From Clostridium sp. KNHs205 (GTDB lineage Bacteria > Bacillota > Clostridia > Lachnospirales > Lachnospiraceae): a stretch of 64,000 bases of DNA. A program made the translations under genes and the position numbers. Under the pieces are notes generated by a model. That model had not been told where the DNA came from. It searched no databases and saw nothing but the letters and a program-made list of their open reading frames with translations. Each line of letters opens with the position of its first letter. Position 1 is the first letter of the stretch. This document shows, in pieces, positions 27,657 through 37,434 of this stretch. Where the stretch lies: the NCBI RefSeq assembly GCF_000702945.1, contig NZ_JNLE01000003.1:2155501-2219500 (forward strand). The letters are read 5' to 3'.

Positions 27657-28120
27657 AAACGCTCCGGCGGCAAAAGTAATAAAAATGATCGAAGAGAAAA
27701 AGCCGTTTATTCTGCCAGAGCCGGCAATGGATAACTGCTATCTTTATAAGTATTTAACCCAGGAAAGAGGAATTTGCAAGGAAGTCATTGATTTTTTGTA
27801 AAAAAGGATCTGATTTACGAGTCCAAACCGTATCATAACATCATCTTTAAGGGAAACGATGCAGATGGAATAACCCGATTTGCCAGTATGAGAGGAGTGT
27901 TTGACAGAGACGGAAAGCCATTTAAGTGTGATGTACCAGGAAATGATAAACAGTATGGCTTTAATATCGTGAATGAAGAGAGTAGGAGGAGTATTTAATT
28001 GATGATGTGATTGATGCTGCCTGTGAATGGAATTATGATTTGCTTCAAACGGAAAAAGCAGAGAGGGAAAACCCGGATGATTTTCTGGATTTCATAAAAA
28101 AGGATAATTATTATAAGTAA
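27657..28120 (+). pseudogene. DUF3991/Toprim-like conjugative element protein, broken
   Basis: The frame reads IKMIEEKKPFILPEPAMDNC and YLYKYLTQERGICKEVIDF, then a one-base shift, then KKDLIYESKPYHNIIFKGND and FKCDVPGNDKQYGFNIVNEE, ending at 27998. This is the DUF3991/Toprim primase-like protein of clostridial conjugative elements. A further fragment, LIDDVIDAACEWNYDLLQTE, runs in another frame to TAA at 28118-28120. Confidence 0.65.
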
Positions 28121-28121
28121 A

Positions 28122-28585
28122 GCGGTAGAAAAAGGCTTGCTTGCCGAGGCGGAATTTGCCATCTCCATAGGGAAGGTCACCTTTAAGGAACGTGTAGATG
28201 GAGGAACTGCTATGTTAGAGGCCATCAGCAAATGCAAAAGCGGGGAAACTACCTTGATTGGAGCCTTTAAAGGCTTCGAATTGCGGGTAGAGAAAAACTA
28301 TATCGGAGTCAACTATATGGTGTTGCGTGGGAAAACAGACTATAAGGCAGAACTTTCTTTCAGTCCGGTGGGAAATATGGTGAAACTGGAAAATTTGTTT
28401 GGCAACATTGAAGAAAATGTGAAATTTCTGGAAAAACGTATAGAACAGTATCAGAGGAAATGGAAGAGTCCAAGGCAGAGTATGAAAAACCATTTGAACA
28501 GGAAGCGGAACTGACAGAAAAGACGGAGAGGTTAAATGAATTAAACGTACAGCTTGACCTTGAAAATGGAAAAGATGGGAGATAG
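28122..28585 (+). pseudogene. C-terminal part of a conjugative-element helicase, broken
   Basis: The frame KGLLAEAEFAISIGKVTFKE, then GETTLIGAFKGFELRVEKNY and SFSPVGNMVKLENLFGNIEE, is the C-terminal part of the large SNF2-type helicase carried by many clostridial conjugative elements. After about 28460 the frame shifts and continues as KAEYEKPFEQEAELTEKTER to TAG at 28583-28585. The helicase motor domains are gone. Confidence 0.65.
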
Positions 28586-28717
28586 ACAAAGAAATATAAT
28601 TAAAACATTTAATTATATTGTGGGTGACCATGGCGTCAGTTCCATTTTTCTGCCTTGCTGTAAATTCATGGAGCGGTTATTTATCAATGCAGTTAGAAAG
28701 CAGATGGGAGGTATTTT

Positions 28718-28966
28718 ATGGAGCAGACATATAGGCTTAGCGAGGTTGAGGAAGTTCTTTCGGGGCTTGATCTGGTTGAGGTGTCGGACTACATTCTGGA
28801 TAGTGAGGAGGATTATCAGATTGTTATAAGCGGTTGATGGGTACATATCCCGGAACTTGCTCTGAATCTGCATGAAGGAATATTTTGCAACTATGACAAT
28901 GCGGAGCAGGCATACCTGCCGGATTTTTCTATCACGGTAATTATGGAGGAAGACACAAATAAGTAA
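28718..28966 (+). pseudogene. Small conjugative-element protein with in-frame stop
   Basis: A frame with GGGAGG upstream encodes MEQTYRLSEVEEVLSGLDLV to VISG, has TGA at 28835-28837, and resumes in frame as WVHIPELALNLHEGIFCNYD to EEDTNK. It follows the helicase remnant, as a small gene often does in such elements. No SECIS-like signal was seen, so recoding is unlikely. Confidence 0.6.
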
Positions 28967-29488
28967 TGATAAAGACTGTCAAGTGTAATAAAAAAATGGG
29001 CAATTTTATAAAATATTGCCTATTTATATTAAATCAGCTATAATTATGTCAACAGGAATAGGGCTGTCACATAAAAACCAAATAAAATAGTGAATAGAGG
29101 CAACAGAGGAGTGAGCCATGAACTGAGTAATACAGAATCCTAAGTGGAAATAATGATATAAAATATAGCAGTGCACGCGAATCTTTGGAAGTGACAAGAA
29201 AACACTGGAACATAGAATATACATACTAGATGTTAGCTTTCCAGAAAGCTATAATAGAGTCATACAGGAAAATTCTGTTTATAATATATTCTTAATCAAA
29301 AGAATATATTATAACTTGGTAAATATGGGTTCTTCCTTTGGAAGATTATCATATGAAAGAAAATGGTGCTTTAAGTATGATTTATATAATTTATAGACAC
29401 TAACCTTTGATATTGCTTTATTTAAAAAAATTAATTTATGCGGTTGCCCTACAACAGGAGGTTTTTAACTAAAAGGGGAGTGTAATTA
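28967..29488. other. Intergenic region ahead of the sigma factor gene
   Basis: A hairpin GGGCAATTTTATAAAATATTGCC at 28996-29019 may terminate the remnant transcript. The rest is AT-rich without a supported gene and probably holds the sigma factor promoter near 29400-29460. Confidence 0.45.
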
Positions 29489-29983
29489 ATGGGACTTAGT
29501 AATAACCAACGTGATGATATAGAAAAACTATATCAAGAGATGTTTCATCCTATGTTAGTGTATGCACAAAACGCACTAAATGGGCAGGCTTTAGCTGAGG
29601 AAGCTGTTCAAGATACATTCCGAATTGCATGTGCCAAAGCTGAGAATCTATTATCTAGCCCTAATCCCAAAGGCTGGTTATTAAATACTCTCAAATATGT
29701 GATAAGAAATTCTATTCGTAGTCGCGCAAATCTCAATCGCTTAGTAATAGCTTCATTAGATTTTGACGAAAATATTTCACATGAAAAAGAATATATAGAT
29801 GATCTTAAAATTGATCTCTTATTCTCTGACTTAGCTGATGATGAAGACTATAAATTGATTAAGAAAATTGCATTAGACAAGTGTACCATTTTGGAAGTTG
29901 CCGAAGAACTCGGTATCTCCTTAGAAGCATGTCATAAACGAGTTCAAAGGGCAAAAAAAAGATTAAAAAAGCGAATTCAATAA
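29489..29983 (+). CDS. ECF-type RNA polymerase sigma factor
   Basis: A protein of 164 residues. Region 2 spans about 10-75 (FHPMLVYAQNALNGQALAEE and AVQDTFRIACAKAENL, a normal core-binding and -10 region). Region 4 spans 115-164 (CTILEVAEELGISLEACHKR, VQRAKKRLKK), the -35-binding helix-turn-helix. It precedes a membrane-anchored DUF4367 protein, the usual partner of such factors. It likely directs transcription of the secreted-protein and transporter genes to 37,215. Confidence 0.9.
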   Translation: MGLSNNQRDDIEKLYQEMFHPMLVYAQNALNGQALAEEAVQDTFRIACAKAENLLSSPNPKGWLLNTLKYVIRNSIRSRANLNRLVIASLDFDENISHEKEYIDDLKIDLLFSDLADDEDYKLIKKIALDKCTILEVAEELGISLEACHKRVQRAKKRLKKRIQ

Positions 29984-30198
29984 ATAAAAAAATCAATTTA
30001 TCATGTCCGTAAAAGCTTAGATGAGTACATATATAATAGAGAATGATTTCTCCTGATAATTCTGGTGAGGATTCAACTTTATTTTATTATATTTGTCACA
30101 ATTTTGCGGTATGAGAGAAACATATATTTCATTGCCTCGAAATTAAAGGTGTTAGAGTTCTTGATAGCATTATATGTTAAAGAAGGGAGGTTGTATTG

Positions 30199-31110
30199 AT
30201 GCCTGAATCCAACGAAAAAAAACATCAGAATTATTCAATATTTGATAGCATGAGCACAGAAGAGTTAGAAAATATTCTCCAGGCGGATGCTCAGTTGCTC
30301 AGTGAAGAGGATTCCGACACAGAAGCAATTTTATACATTATGGAGGTGATTGCAAAGCGGGAAAAAGAACATCCAACCGGTAGGTTTACAGACATCCATT
30401 CTGCTTGGACTTCCTTCGAACATAACTATCTTCCTTATATAGAGAATGATAAATCTATTTATGAATTTGAGGATTCAGATATGGATGCCACACAAAAACC
30501 TTACAAGGATTTTTTTCACCTACAAAGAAAGCACCGAATGATACGATTTGCCAGTTGCGCTGCTATTTTTGTTGTAATTCTTTTGACTGGAAACATGACA
30601 GCGAAAGCTTTTGGAATTGATTTGTTCGGTACGGTTGCTAAGTGGACAAAGGATACGTTTAGTTTTTCCAGTTCTGTGCCACACGAAAACACATCTGACG
30701 TTGAAGATTTCAACGAGGCTGTCAAAAATGATAATCTCCAGCAAATTCTAGACCAGTATGGAATAACTTCTGATTTGGTCCCTACATGGCTTCCTGACGG
30801 ATATTTATTTAAAAACAGTGATGTATATGAAACCCCTGCAAGCACTACTTTCCATGCAATTTATTATCGTGAAGAGGACGAGATTTCAGTTACAATCACC
30901 TCCTTGTCAAAACCAGTTAGAAGCATATATGAAAAGGATGATAATGAGGTAACCGTTTATTCAGTAAACGATATTGAGCACTATATCATGACGAATCTTG
31001 AGATTACCAACGTTGTGTGGACATCCGGAACCTACGAGGGTTCAATTTCTGGGAAATTTACTTTGGAAGAAGCGAAAAAGATAGTAGATTCCATTTATAA
31101 AAAGAAATAA
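30199..31110 (+). CDS. DUF4367 membrane protein, probable anti-sigma factor
   Basis: A protein of 304 residues or slightly fewer. An acidic cytoplasmic domain (1-110) is followed by one membrane helix (about 117-135, FASCAAIFVVILLTGNMTA) and an extracellular DUF4367 domain (YGITSDLVPTWLPDGY, then FTLEEAKKIVDSIY at the end). This architecture next to an ECF sigma gene is typical of anti-sigma or signal-sensing partners. ATG at 30199 is preferred over TTG at 30196; GGGAGG lies eight bases upstream. Confidence 0.85.
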   Translation: MPESNEKKHQNYSIFDSMSTEELENILQADAQLLSEEDSDTEAILYIMEVIAKREKEHPTGRFTDIHSAWTSFEHNYLPYIENDKSIYEFEDSDMDATQKPYKDFFHLQRKHRMIRFASCAAIFVVILLTGNMTAKAFGIDLFGTVAKWTKDTFSFSSSVPHENTSDVEDFNEAVKNDNLQQILDQYGITSDLVPTWLPDGYLFKNSDVYETPASTTFHAIYYREEDEISVTITSLSKPVRSIYEKDDNEVTVYSVNDIEHYIMTNLEITNVVWTSGTYEGSISGKFTLEEAKKIVDSIYKKK

Positions 31111-31220
31111 GCAAGTCTATTATCCTTGCGGATATTGTAACAACCATCTATTATTTTCAAAGAAGAACTAACGTATTACATTCTGCTTTGTGTTTATCAC
31201 AGAAAGGAAAGGTTGTATAA

Positions 31221-31658
31221 ATGAAAAGAAAAATTTTAAACTTTTTGACATTGGGTTTCGTAATTGCGTTATGTATTACTTCAACGGCCAGTGCAGCTGG
31301 AATGGAGATCCAGGCGAGCGAGTATCTAAATAGTTATGGTGCTTATGTATATACTGAAGGAAACGGAGAAATCTCGATATGGTTTCAGGTTCTGGGAACT
31401 GGAACTATGGACGAGATTGGATCACTAAGCATACGATTGCAGGAAAAATCCAGTACTTCATCTACTTGGACATATATAAAAACCTACAGCCAAGTTAGTT
31501 ACCCCAGTTTACTCGGACATAACACTGACTTTTATTCTTCCGGTGTTTATTATTCTGGTAAATCCGGTTATTCATATAGAGCTGAGGTTACCGTCTGGGC
31601 GGGCAAGAATGGGAATGGAGACTCGCGGGTAGTACTTACAGAGGCGGTTATCGCATAA
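31221..31658 (+). CDS. Secreted protein (DUF6147-like)
   Basis: A protein of 145 residues with a clear signal peptide (MKRKILNFLTLGFVIALCIT, cleavage near TASAAG). The mature part is Tyr/Ser/Gly-rich and probably all beta strand (YGAYVYTEGNGEISIWFQVL, YRAEVTVWAGKNGNGDSRVV). The family name is tentative. A terminator follows, so it is a single transcription unit within the sigma-controlled cluster. A surface or secreted antibacterial role is possible but unproven. Confidence 0.8.
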   Translation: MKRKILNFLTLGFVIALCITSTASAAGMEIQASEYLNSYGAYVYTEGNGEISIWFQVLGTGTMDEIGSLSIRLQEKSSTSSTWTYIKTYSQVSYPSLLGHNTDFYSSGVYYSGKSGYSYRAEVTVWAGKNGNGDSRVVLTEAVIA

Positions 31659-31683
31659 AATCAAAATTAGGCTATTTATAAAA

Positions 31684-31724
31684 AGTCAGCACACTTCGTT
31701 AAAGATTGGTGCTGGCTTTTTTCG
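31684..31724 (+). terminator. Rho-independent terminator
   Basis: AGTCAGCAC and GTGCTGGCT form the stem, followed by TTTTTTCG. It ends the secreted-protein transcript. Bases 31725-32225 hold no supported gene; TTGACA at 32088 may begin a promoter for the next gene. Confidence 0.8.
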
Positions 31725-32225
31725 TCGTACATCAAGCATCTGGCAAGAAGTTTACGATGTAATGTATTGAAAAAAGAATTATGCGATATGCAAGTCCTCT
31801 TACTTAACTGAGAGGTCAGGGGATGAAATAATCAGTAACTGCCTGCTAGTATGATAATACGATCTCTTATGAAGTTCGTATATAGGTAAGACCAAGAAAT
31901 AAATATTTAAATTTTATATTTTGTAAAAATACTTGTCCATTTTTGATAATATCAAAACATATATTAAGTGAAGATACATAATAGATTTGCGATGGTTGTT
32001 CGTTCTAGGCTCGACATTAAGTTAAAACTCTGTGTACGTCTTCTCTAAATTAGGTACTACATTAATTAATACTGGAGCTAATGCTTGACAAAATTGTGCC
32101 ATAAAAGATTTAGATTAAGGGGGTTGTCCGGATATCCTGTTTTCACAGGTTACCACAACGATAGAGAGTGCTATGCGGGTTATGCAGTTGCAAAAATTAA
32201 TTATTTAAGAGAGGAAGTATTTGGA

Positions 32226-32633
32226 ATGAAGAAAAAATTATCATTTATGTCGGCTTTCTTGGTAGCGACACTCATATTTGGTTCTATGACAGCTTCTGCT
32301 ATGAGTATTCAATTTAATATTAGCAAAAGCGATGGCGCGGTATGGGTTGCGTCAAACACAAAAGATCTATCGGGCAGTAATTTTCAGATATCCAATATGA
32401 ATACATCTTACAGCAACTTTGTTGAGGATGCGGATGTCATTGGCTTTAGAGTCAAGAATCCTGCAGGTACGGTTTCGTATTCCGGCTATCATACGTTCAG
32501 TAAGTTTGTTTATCGGTATTCACTGCCGTATACTACAACGCCTGCCACGAGTGCTAGTCTACGGCTAAACGCTCAGGTAGACAGTGCGGGTCAGTACAAT
32601 AACGTCCAGTATGAAGGGGAATGGATTTCATAA
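32226..32633 (+). CDS. Secreted protein, unknown function
   Basis: A protein of 135 residues. The signal peptide is MKKKLSFMSAFLVATLIFGS with cleavage near TASA. The mature part is Ser/Thr/Asn-rich (VASNTKDLSGSNFQISNMNT) and likely beta-rich, similar in style to the protein at 31221 but without clear identity. AGAGGAAG lies before ATG 32226; the frame is open further upstream but without a start signal. It belongs to the sigma-controlled cluster. Confidence 0.78.
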   Translation: MKKKLSFMSAFLVATLIFGSMTASAMSIQFNISKSDGAVWVASNTKDLSGSNFQISNMNTSYSNFVEDADVIGFRVKNPAGTVSYSGYHTFSKFVYRYSLPYTTTPATSASLRLNAQVDSAGQYNNVQYEGEWIS

Positions 32634-32651
32634 AAGTTTATCTGATTTCAT

Positions 32652-32690
32652 GGGGGAACAGCTACACCCGCTAATGGTTCCCCCATTTAT
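32652..32690 (+). terminator. Hairpin after the secreted-protein gene
   Basis: GGGGGAAC (32652-32659) and GTTCCCCC (32677-32684) form a stem followed by ATTTATG. The T-tract is short, so it may only partly stop transcription into the lipoprotein gene. Confidence 0.65.
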
Positions 32691-32738
32691 GTATTGACAA
32701 GATTAAGTAATCTATGAGCAATTTAGGAGAGAAATGAT

Positions 32739-33992
32739 ATGATAAAGTTAAAAACAACTACAGCGCTTCTGGTTGGCATTCTATTAATATTTAGTATGAC
32801 GGCATGTGCACCGGAAGATCCTAATGCCGTAATAACTAAGCCAACACAGGAACTAGGGCAAAACGCTACCCCTTCAAACACAGAGCAGAATACAGTTGAT
32901 AATAGCTCTATAGAAGCACTACTGTTAGGAACACCCGGCCATATCAACAAAGTCTTAAGCGAAGATTTTGTTGTAGATGCAGACGTGCATATTCCCAAGG
33001 TCGAAAAAGCAGATATATTATTTGCTAAATCTATGCCCTTTGATGAACAAAAGCTATTATCTATTTTTTATAAAGGGAAGACGCCGAGGAGGAGCTTAAC
33101 CAGCTATGATGATACCATCATGTATAATGATGACAACTCATACCTTAATATTAATGATGGTTTTCTAGGTTATGGTACACAGGATTATGAATATGTACAG
33201 TTTCCTACGGATTCCTTTGCCGCTGCAAGTGATATTTTTACTGCTAACAGACAGTTTAGTGAGGTGTATACCCAGGAGAATTTAGGGTTTATGACCAGGT
33301 CCGAGGCATTTGAGACCGTTTCTGATGTTTTAAAGGTATTATCCATAGACATCATGGAAGATGCCGAAATTTACGCCATTGATTCTTCCACAATGCAAAA
33401 GCAGCAAGAGGAAATAATACGAAGAGAGATTGATAAACAAAAAGAAGCGGGTATTTCTCCCATACAGGACCCGACGGACGGATATCAAATGAAAGATACA
33501 TTTACACCGGAGGACGATTTTTATATTCTATTTTTTAAGATGGCACAAAACAAGATTCCTGTTACACAAAAATCATATACAATCCAGGCAAGTGATCGGG
33601 CTCTTAACGGGTCAACTGCCAGAGTATCGTTCTCTAAAAGTGGGATTATCCAATTGAATTTTAACGGGATTTATCAGCAACAAAGCATTGCAGAATCTCC
33701 AAGTACGCTCATTTCAGTGGAAGAAGCACTCCAGAAGGCATTTGAAGAATACAACGCCATTATATCCACGGATAAAGTAACTGTCACGGCAGTTGATTTT
33801 GAATATGTGCCCGTTCCTTATAACAGTAACTATGATGAAGTGAAGCTTATTCCCACATGGTCACTGACAATGGCGTATGAAAGAGACAAGACTTCAAACA
33901 AGCCTTCAAAAGATGGAAAACAAGATTCTCAAACTAGTGTAAGTAACAGAATGATATTTATAAACGCTGTCACAGGAGAAGAAATCCAGTAA
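32739..33992 (+). CDS. Lipoprotein of the ABC transporter operon
   Basis: A protein of 417 residues. A lipoprotein signal peptide ends in FSMTAC, with the lipid-modified Cys at about residue 23. The mature part has no recognised domain; it contains SPSTLISVEEALQKAFEEYN and ends near FINAVTGEEIQ, resembling repeat units of secreted peptidase-inhibitor-like domains. It precedes the transporter genes by 17 bases, so it may act with them at the cell surface. Confidence 0.82.
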   Translation: MIKLKTTTALLVGILLIFSMTACAPEDPNAVITKPTQELGQNATPSNTEQNTVDNSSIEALLLGTPGHINKVLSEDFVVDADVHIPKVEKADILFAKSMPFDEQKLLSIFYKGKTPRRSLTSYDDTIMYNDDNSYLNINDGFLGYGTQDYEYVQFPTDSFAAASDIFTANRQFSEVYTQENLGFMTRSEAFETVSDVLKVLSIDIMEDAEIYAIDSSTMQKQQEEIIRREIDKQKEAGISPIQDPTDGYQMKDTFTPEDDFYILFFKMAQNKIPVTQKSYTIQASDRALNGSTARVSFSKSGIIQLNFNGIYQQQSIAESPSTLISVEEALQKAFEEYNAIISTDKVTVTAVDFEYVPVPYNSNYDEVKLIPTWSLTMAYERDKTSNKPSKDGKQDSQTSVSNRMIFINAVTGEEIQ

Positions 33993-34009
33993 GAAAGGGG
34001 AGGACTGCC

Positions 34010-34798
34010 ATTAAAAATTTTATAACTATACTGAAAACGGATTTTTACCGTGCATTTCTCTCCTATGGCTTTGTGATTGGAATTTTTTCCACGGTGGTTA
34101 TATTCTATTTTGGCTCAGTCGGAATGATATCACCTAATGTCTCCGCTGTTGCTGCTTTTAATAACACGTTTAAGTACAATAATATTTCAAAACTGTTTAT
34201 TCTAAGTGCAACTTTTCCTTTTGCCGCAAGTTTTTGTATAGACTGGCAGACAAGGTTCGCTTTTTCCATAATGATAAGAAGCGGAAAGACGGCCTATGCT
34301 CTATCCAAATGCATCACTACCGCTGTTGCGGGCGGGTTGGCTGTTGCCATCGGAGCGGCTGTATTTATTGGCTATGTATGCGTGACACAGCCAAGCATAT
34401 TGCCTGAAGCGATTGAGATAGAAATGGAATTCTCCAATGAAGCCTTTGGTGATTTGCTTGTAAAGGGGGAAGCGGTTTTATTTTTCCTGTCCTATCTTTA
34501 TATCATATTTTTGCAAGCTGTTTTCTTTTCCACGTTGGGGCTTATGATATCTGCATTTAAACCCAATAAGTATGTTGCGTATATTTCTCCCTTCGCCTTG
34601 AGCTTTATGCTAAACCAAATAGCCAATGTTTTTAATCTGCCCATATGGTTAGACCCGGTTAAGCTTGCCACAGCGAGAGTATTGGGTACCACGGCATCCA
34701 CAATACTTTGGATGGCAACAGCAACCTTTCTTTCGCTTACCATCTTTTGTAGCATCTTATTCATTCGCACTGTGAAGGGGAGGATTGCCAATGGTTAA
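34010..34798 (+). CDS. ABC transporter permease with probable AUU start
   Basis: A protein of 262 residues with six hydrophobic segments (VIGIFSTVVIFYFGS, LAVAIGAAVFIGYVC and others). No ATG, GTG or TTG lies at the right distance from the strong site GGGGAGG (33997-34003). ATT at 34010 does, and it starts IKNFITILKTDFYRAFLSYG, a normal amphipathic permease N-terminus. Starting at GTG 34073 would remove these 21 residues. The next permease follows an almost identical leader, GGGAGGATTGCCA-ATG. The end overlaps that gene by 8 bases. Confidence 0.75.
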   Translation: MKNFITILKTDFYRAFLSYGFVIGIFSTVVIFYFGSVGMISPNVSAVAAFNNTFKYNNISKLFILSATFPFAASFCIDWQTRFAFSIMIRSGKTAYALSKCITTAVAGGLAVAIGAAVFIGYVCVTQPSILPEAIEIEMEFSNEAFGDLLVKGEAVLFFLSYLYIIFLQAVFFSTLGLMISAFKPNKYVAYISPFALSFMLNQIANVFNLPIWLDPVKLATARVLGTTASTILWMATATFLSLTIFCSILFIRTVKGRIANG

Positions 34799-35642
34799 AA
34801 AAATATTTAGCATCGCCATGTATTCCATCCGGCAGTGGGTAACTGATCCACGCATTATCTCCCTCTTTGTTTTGATGAGTATGTTTGTATGGAATGACTT
34901 TGAGGTAATCGGCGACCTCACCGGTATCACGGGTATAAAAACCAACCCCCTAATATTCCCCTTTTTCTCCAGCGATCCGGTCAAGCAGCTGATATTACTT
35001 GCCGGCATTGTATTTTTGTTTTCCGATGCCCCCTTTATTAATAAGAATCAGCCCTATATCATCATTAGAAGTAAACGCATACCCTGGGTGCTGGGTCAGA
35101 TACTGTATATCATTATGGCCAGTGCCATCTATTTTTTATTCTTAATGTTGGTCTCCATATTGGTTTTACTGCCACATGGGACATTTGCGACAGACGGGTG
35201 GGGGAAAATTATCAATACCTTGGCACAAACTGATGTAGGAGCGCAGTTAAAATTACAATTTGGTATAACAAAGGAAATAACAACTTTTTACTCACCATGG
35301 GAAGCGTTTGGGTTTAGTTTTCTTTTAGATTGGGGCGTAGCATGTTTTTTAGGATTGCTCCTGTTTGTAATCAATCTGAATTTCAATCGCATGCTTGGCT
35401 TGGTTGCGGGAGGTGTGATTCTATTTTTTGATTTACTCGTAACAAACGCGCTTCCTCCTACCTTTTATCATTTCTCGCCTGTGTCGCTTTCAAGGTTGAG
35501 TGTTTTAGACCCAATGGGGGTTTCACTGTTTCCTAATTTGACCTATCCATTTGTTTTTTTTAGTGTAAGCATTGTTATTTTATCTGCTTTACTAGTTGTG
35601 AGCATAAAAAAAACACCGATAGAGATCACATCAGAGTTGTAA
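34791..35642 (+). CDS. ABC transporter permease
   Basis: A protein of 283 residues with about six membrane segments (LILLAGIVFLFSDAPFI, LYIIMASAIYFLFLMLVSI, FVFFSVSIVILSALLVVSI). ATG at 34791 is chosen, seven bases after GGGGAGG; it overlaps the previous stop. It probably pairs with the first permease and the ATPase downstream (9 bases away). Substrate unknown. Confidence 0.82.
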   Translation: MVKKIFSIAMYSIRQWVTDPRIISLFVLMSMFVWNDFEVIGDLTGITGIKTNPLIFPFFSSDPVKQLILLAGIVFLFSDAPFINKNQPYIIIRSKRIPWVLGQILYIIMASAIYFLFLMLVSILVLLPHGTFATDGWGKIINTLAQTDVGAQLKLQFGITKEITTFYSPWEAFGFSFLLDWGVACFLGLLLFVINLNFNRMLGLVAGGVILFFDLLVTNALPPTFYHFSPVSLSRLSVLDPMGVSLFPNLTYPFVFFSVSIVILSALLVVSIKKTPIEITSEL

Positions 35643-35651
35643 GGAGGTATA

Positions 35652-36305
35652 ATGTCGATGTCTGAAAATATAATCACCGTAACTAATGTGAGTAAGAATT
35701 TTAAAGAGGGAACTGCACTAAAGGATGTGACAATTGCGTTTGAAAAGGGGAAAATACACGGTATCATTGGCCGCAACGGTTCAGGCAAAACGGTGCTTTT
35801 CAAATGTATTTGTGGGTTCATTTCTCCATCTGCTGGAGAAATAGTTGTAGCTGGTAAAAAAGTTGGAAAAGATACGGATATTCCAGACAATGTTGGAATC
35901 ATTATTGAGGAACCAAGCTTTCTTCCAAATTACAGCGGGTATGGAAATCTACGGTTGCTTGCCTCAATTAACCATAAAATTAAAAAAGACGCAATACATG
36001 CCGCTATATCAAAGGTAGGTCTTGAGCCTGACAGTAAAAAGCATGTTAGAAAATATTCTATGGGAATGCGTCAGCGGCTGGGGATTGCACAAGCCATCAT
36101 GGAAGATCCGGAGATTCTGATTTTCGACGAACCTATGAATGGCTTAGACCATGCTGGTGTGAAGGAAATTCGCGACATATTAAAAAGTTTAAGGGATAAA
36201 GGGAAAACTATAATATTAGCGAGCCATAATTCTGAAGACATTCAGGAACTTTGTGATACCGTATGCGAGATGGATGCTGGGGTGTTGCATGTAAAACATA
36301 GATGA
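35652..36305 (+). CDS. ABC transporter ATPase
   Basis: A protein of 217 residues with all motifs: Walker A GRNGSGKT (about 39-46), signature YSMGMRQRLGIAQA, Walker B ILIFDEPMNGLD and the switch His in ASHNSED. AAGGAGGT precedes the start. It energises the two permeases just upstream. Short ATPases of this type often export peptides or serve self-protection in bacteriocin clusters, which suits the secreted proteins on both sides (inference). Confidence 0.93.
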   Translation: MSMSENIITVTNVSKNFKEGTALKDVTIAFEKGKIHGIIGRNGSGKTVLFKCICGFISPSAGEIVVAGKKVGKDTDIPDNVGIIIEEPSFLPNYSGYGNLRLLASINHKIKKDAIHAAISKVGLEPDSKKHVRKYSMGMRQRLGIAQAIMEDPEILIFDEPMNGLDHAGVKEIRDILKSLRDKGKTIILASHNSEDIQELCDTVCEMDAGVLHVKHR

Positions 36306-36555
36306 AATATAACTGTATATTAATCAGTAACTGGTTCGAGTGGTATAGAATCAAATACTATTTATAGTAAAACTGTTGTATGTTGATAAATTATGAAGAA
36401 AATATCTTTGTTATAATTATTTAATACACTAGTAACCGTGAAAATTTGAATTTGCTTATATGTATGAAAGTAATTAGGGAAGGGGATGGTTCCTTTGTTT
36501 TAATAAGTGGAATTAAATAAATAACACCGTTTGATTCAAAGAAGGAGGAAAATCA

Positions 36556-37215
36556 ATGAAAAGAACAACAAAGAAACTATTAAGTATTGTACTTGCTTTA
36601 TCAATGACATTATCACTAGGAGTGGCTGCCTCTGCAGCAGAAGTTGATGCTAATAACTCAGTTAATCCTTCCCTTACACAACAAGAAAAATATACTCAAT
36701 ATGAAAAAATAATTGCAGAAATCTCTCAAAAATATGGTATTGAAGCTTCTATTGAACCAATTAGTTGGTTTTTAGAAAACGGCTTTCCAGATACAGTCAA
36801 GTTTGAGCAGCAAGTGAAAAATAACTGCGAAGCTCTTATAAACGCAAAATTAACTGATCAACCAGTGACAAAATCCCGCATTACCCCATATGGATATCAA
36901 ACATATACTTGGTCGGATACTCAGTATAAGAGTAACTTTGAAATATCCGTAAATTATTCCTTTGCAATTGTAACAGCACAAAATCCAGATACAGGAAAAT
37001 ATTTTATTGATCAGTTCAGTGCTGCGAAACCTACATTAAGTGGTAACGGTAAGGGTATTATAAAAGATTACTCAACTAGGACAGTTGATAGCGGGAGCAC
37101 ATATGTCACGACCTCAAATCTGACGCTTACAAAAGACGGTGTAAATTATAGTAGAACATCAGCAGCATATGTATATTGTAGTAGTAATGGCAATATCACA
37201 ATCCAAGGTTATTAA
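36556..37215 (+). CDS. Secreted protein, unknown function
   Basis: A protein of 219 residues. The signal peptide runs MKRTTKKLLSIVLALSMTLS with cleavage near AASAAE. A helical part (QQEKYTQYEKIIAEISQKYG) leads to a Thr/Tyr/Ser-rich, probably beta C-terminus (TPYGYQTYTWSDTQYKSNFE). GAAGGAGG precedes the ATG. It is the last gene of the sigma-controlled cluster. The 250 bases before it hold no gene. Confidence 0.8.
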   Translation: MKRTTKKLLSIVLALSMTLSLGVAASAAEVDANNSVNPSLTQQEKYTQYEKIIAEISQKYGIEASIEPISWFLENGFPDTVKFEQQVKNNCEALINAKLTDQPVTKSRITPYGYQTYTWSDTQYKSNFEISVNYSFAIVTAQNPDTGKYFIDQFSAAKPTLSGNGKGIIKDYSTRTVDSGSTYVTTSNLTLTKDGVNYSRTSAAYVYCSSNGNITIQGY

Positions 37216-37434
37216 TTGTGATTAATCCAGATTTACTGTATATCTGTACATAAAGTTGTTGATTTGTATGAGAGTAACATCGAACATGGGGAGTTGCCTG
37301 TTATGTAGGCAAAGTAAGTCGCTCACCCCAAATTTAATTCCTGACGGGGTAGCTCTGGTGCATATAACGCTTCAAGTGAGGCTGGTACAGACGCAGATAC
37401 TATAATAATGCATTGGGTATTTACAGAAATAATG

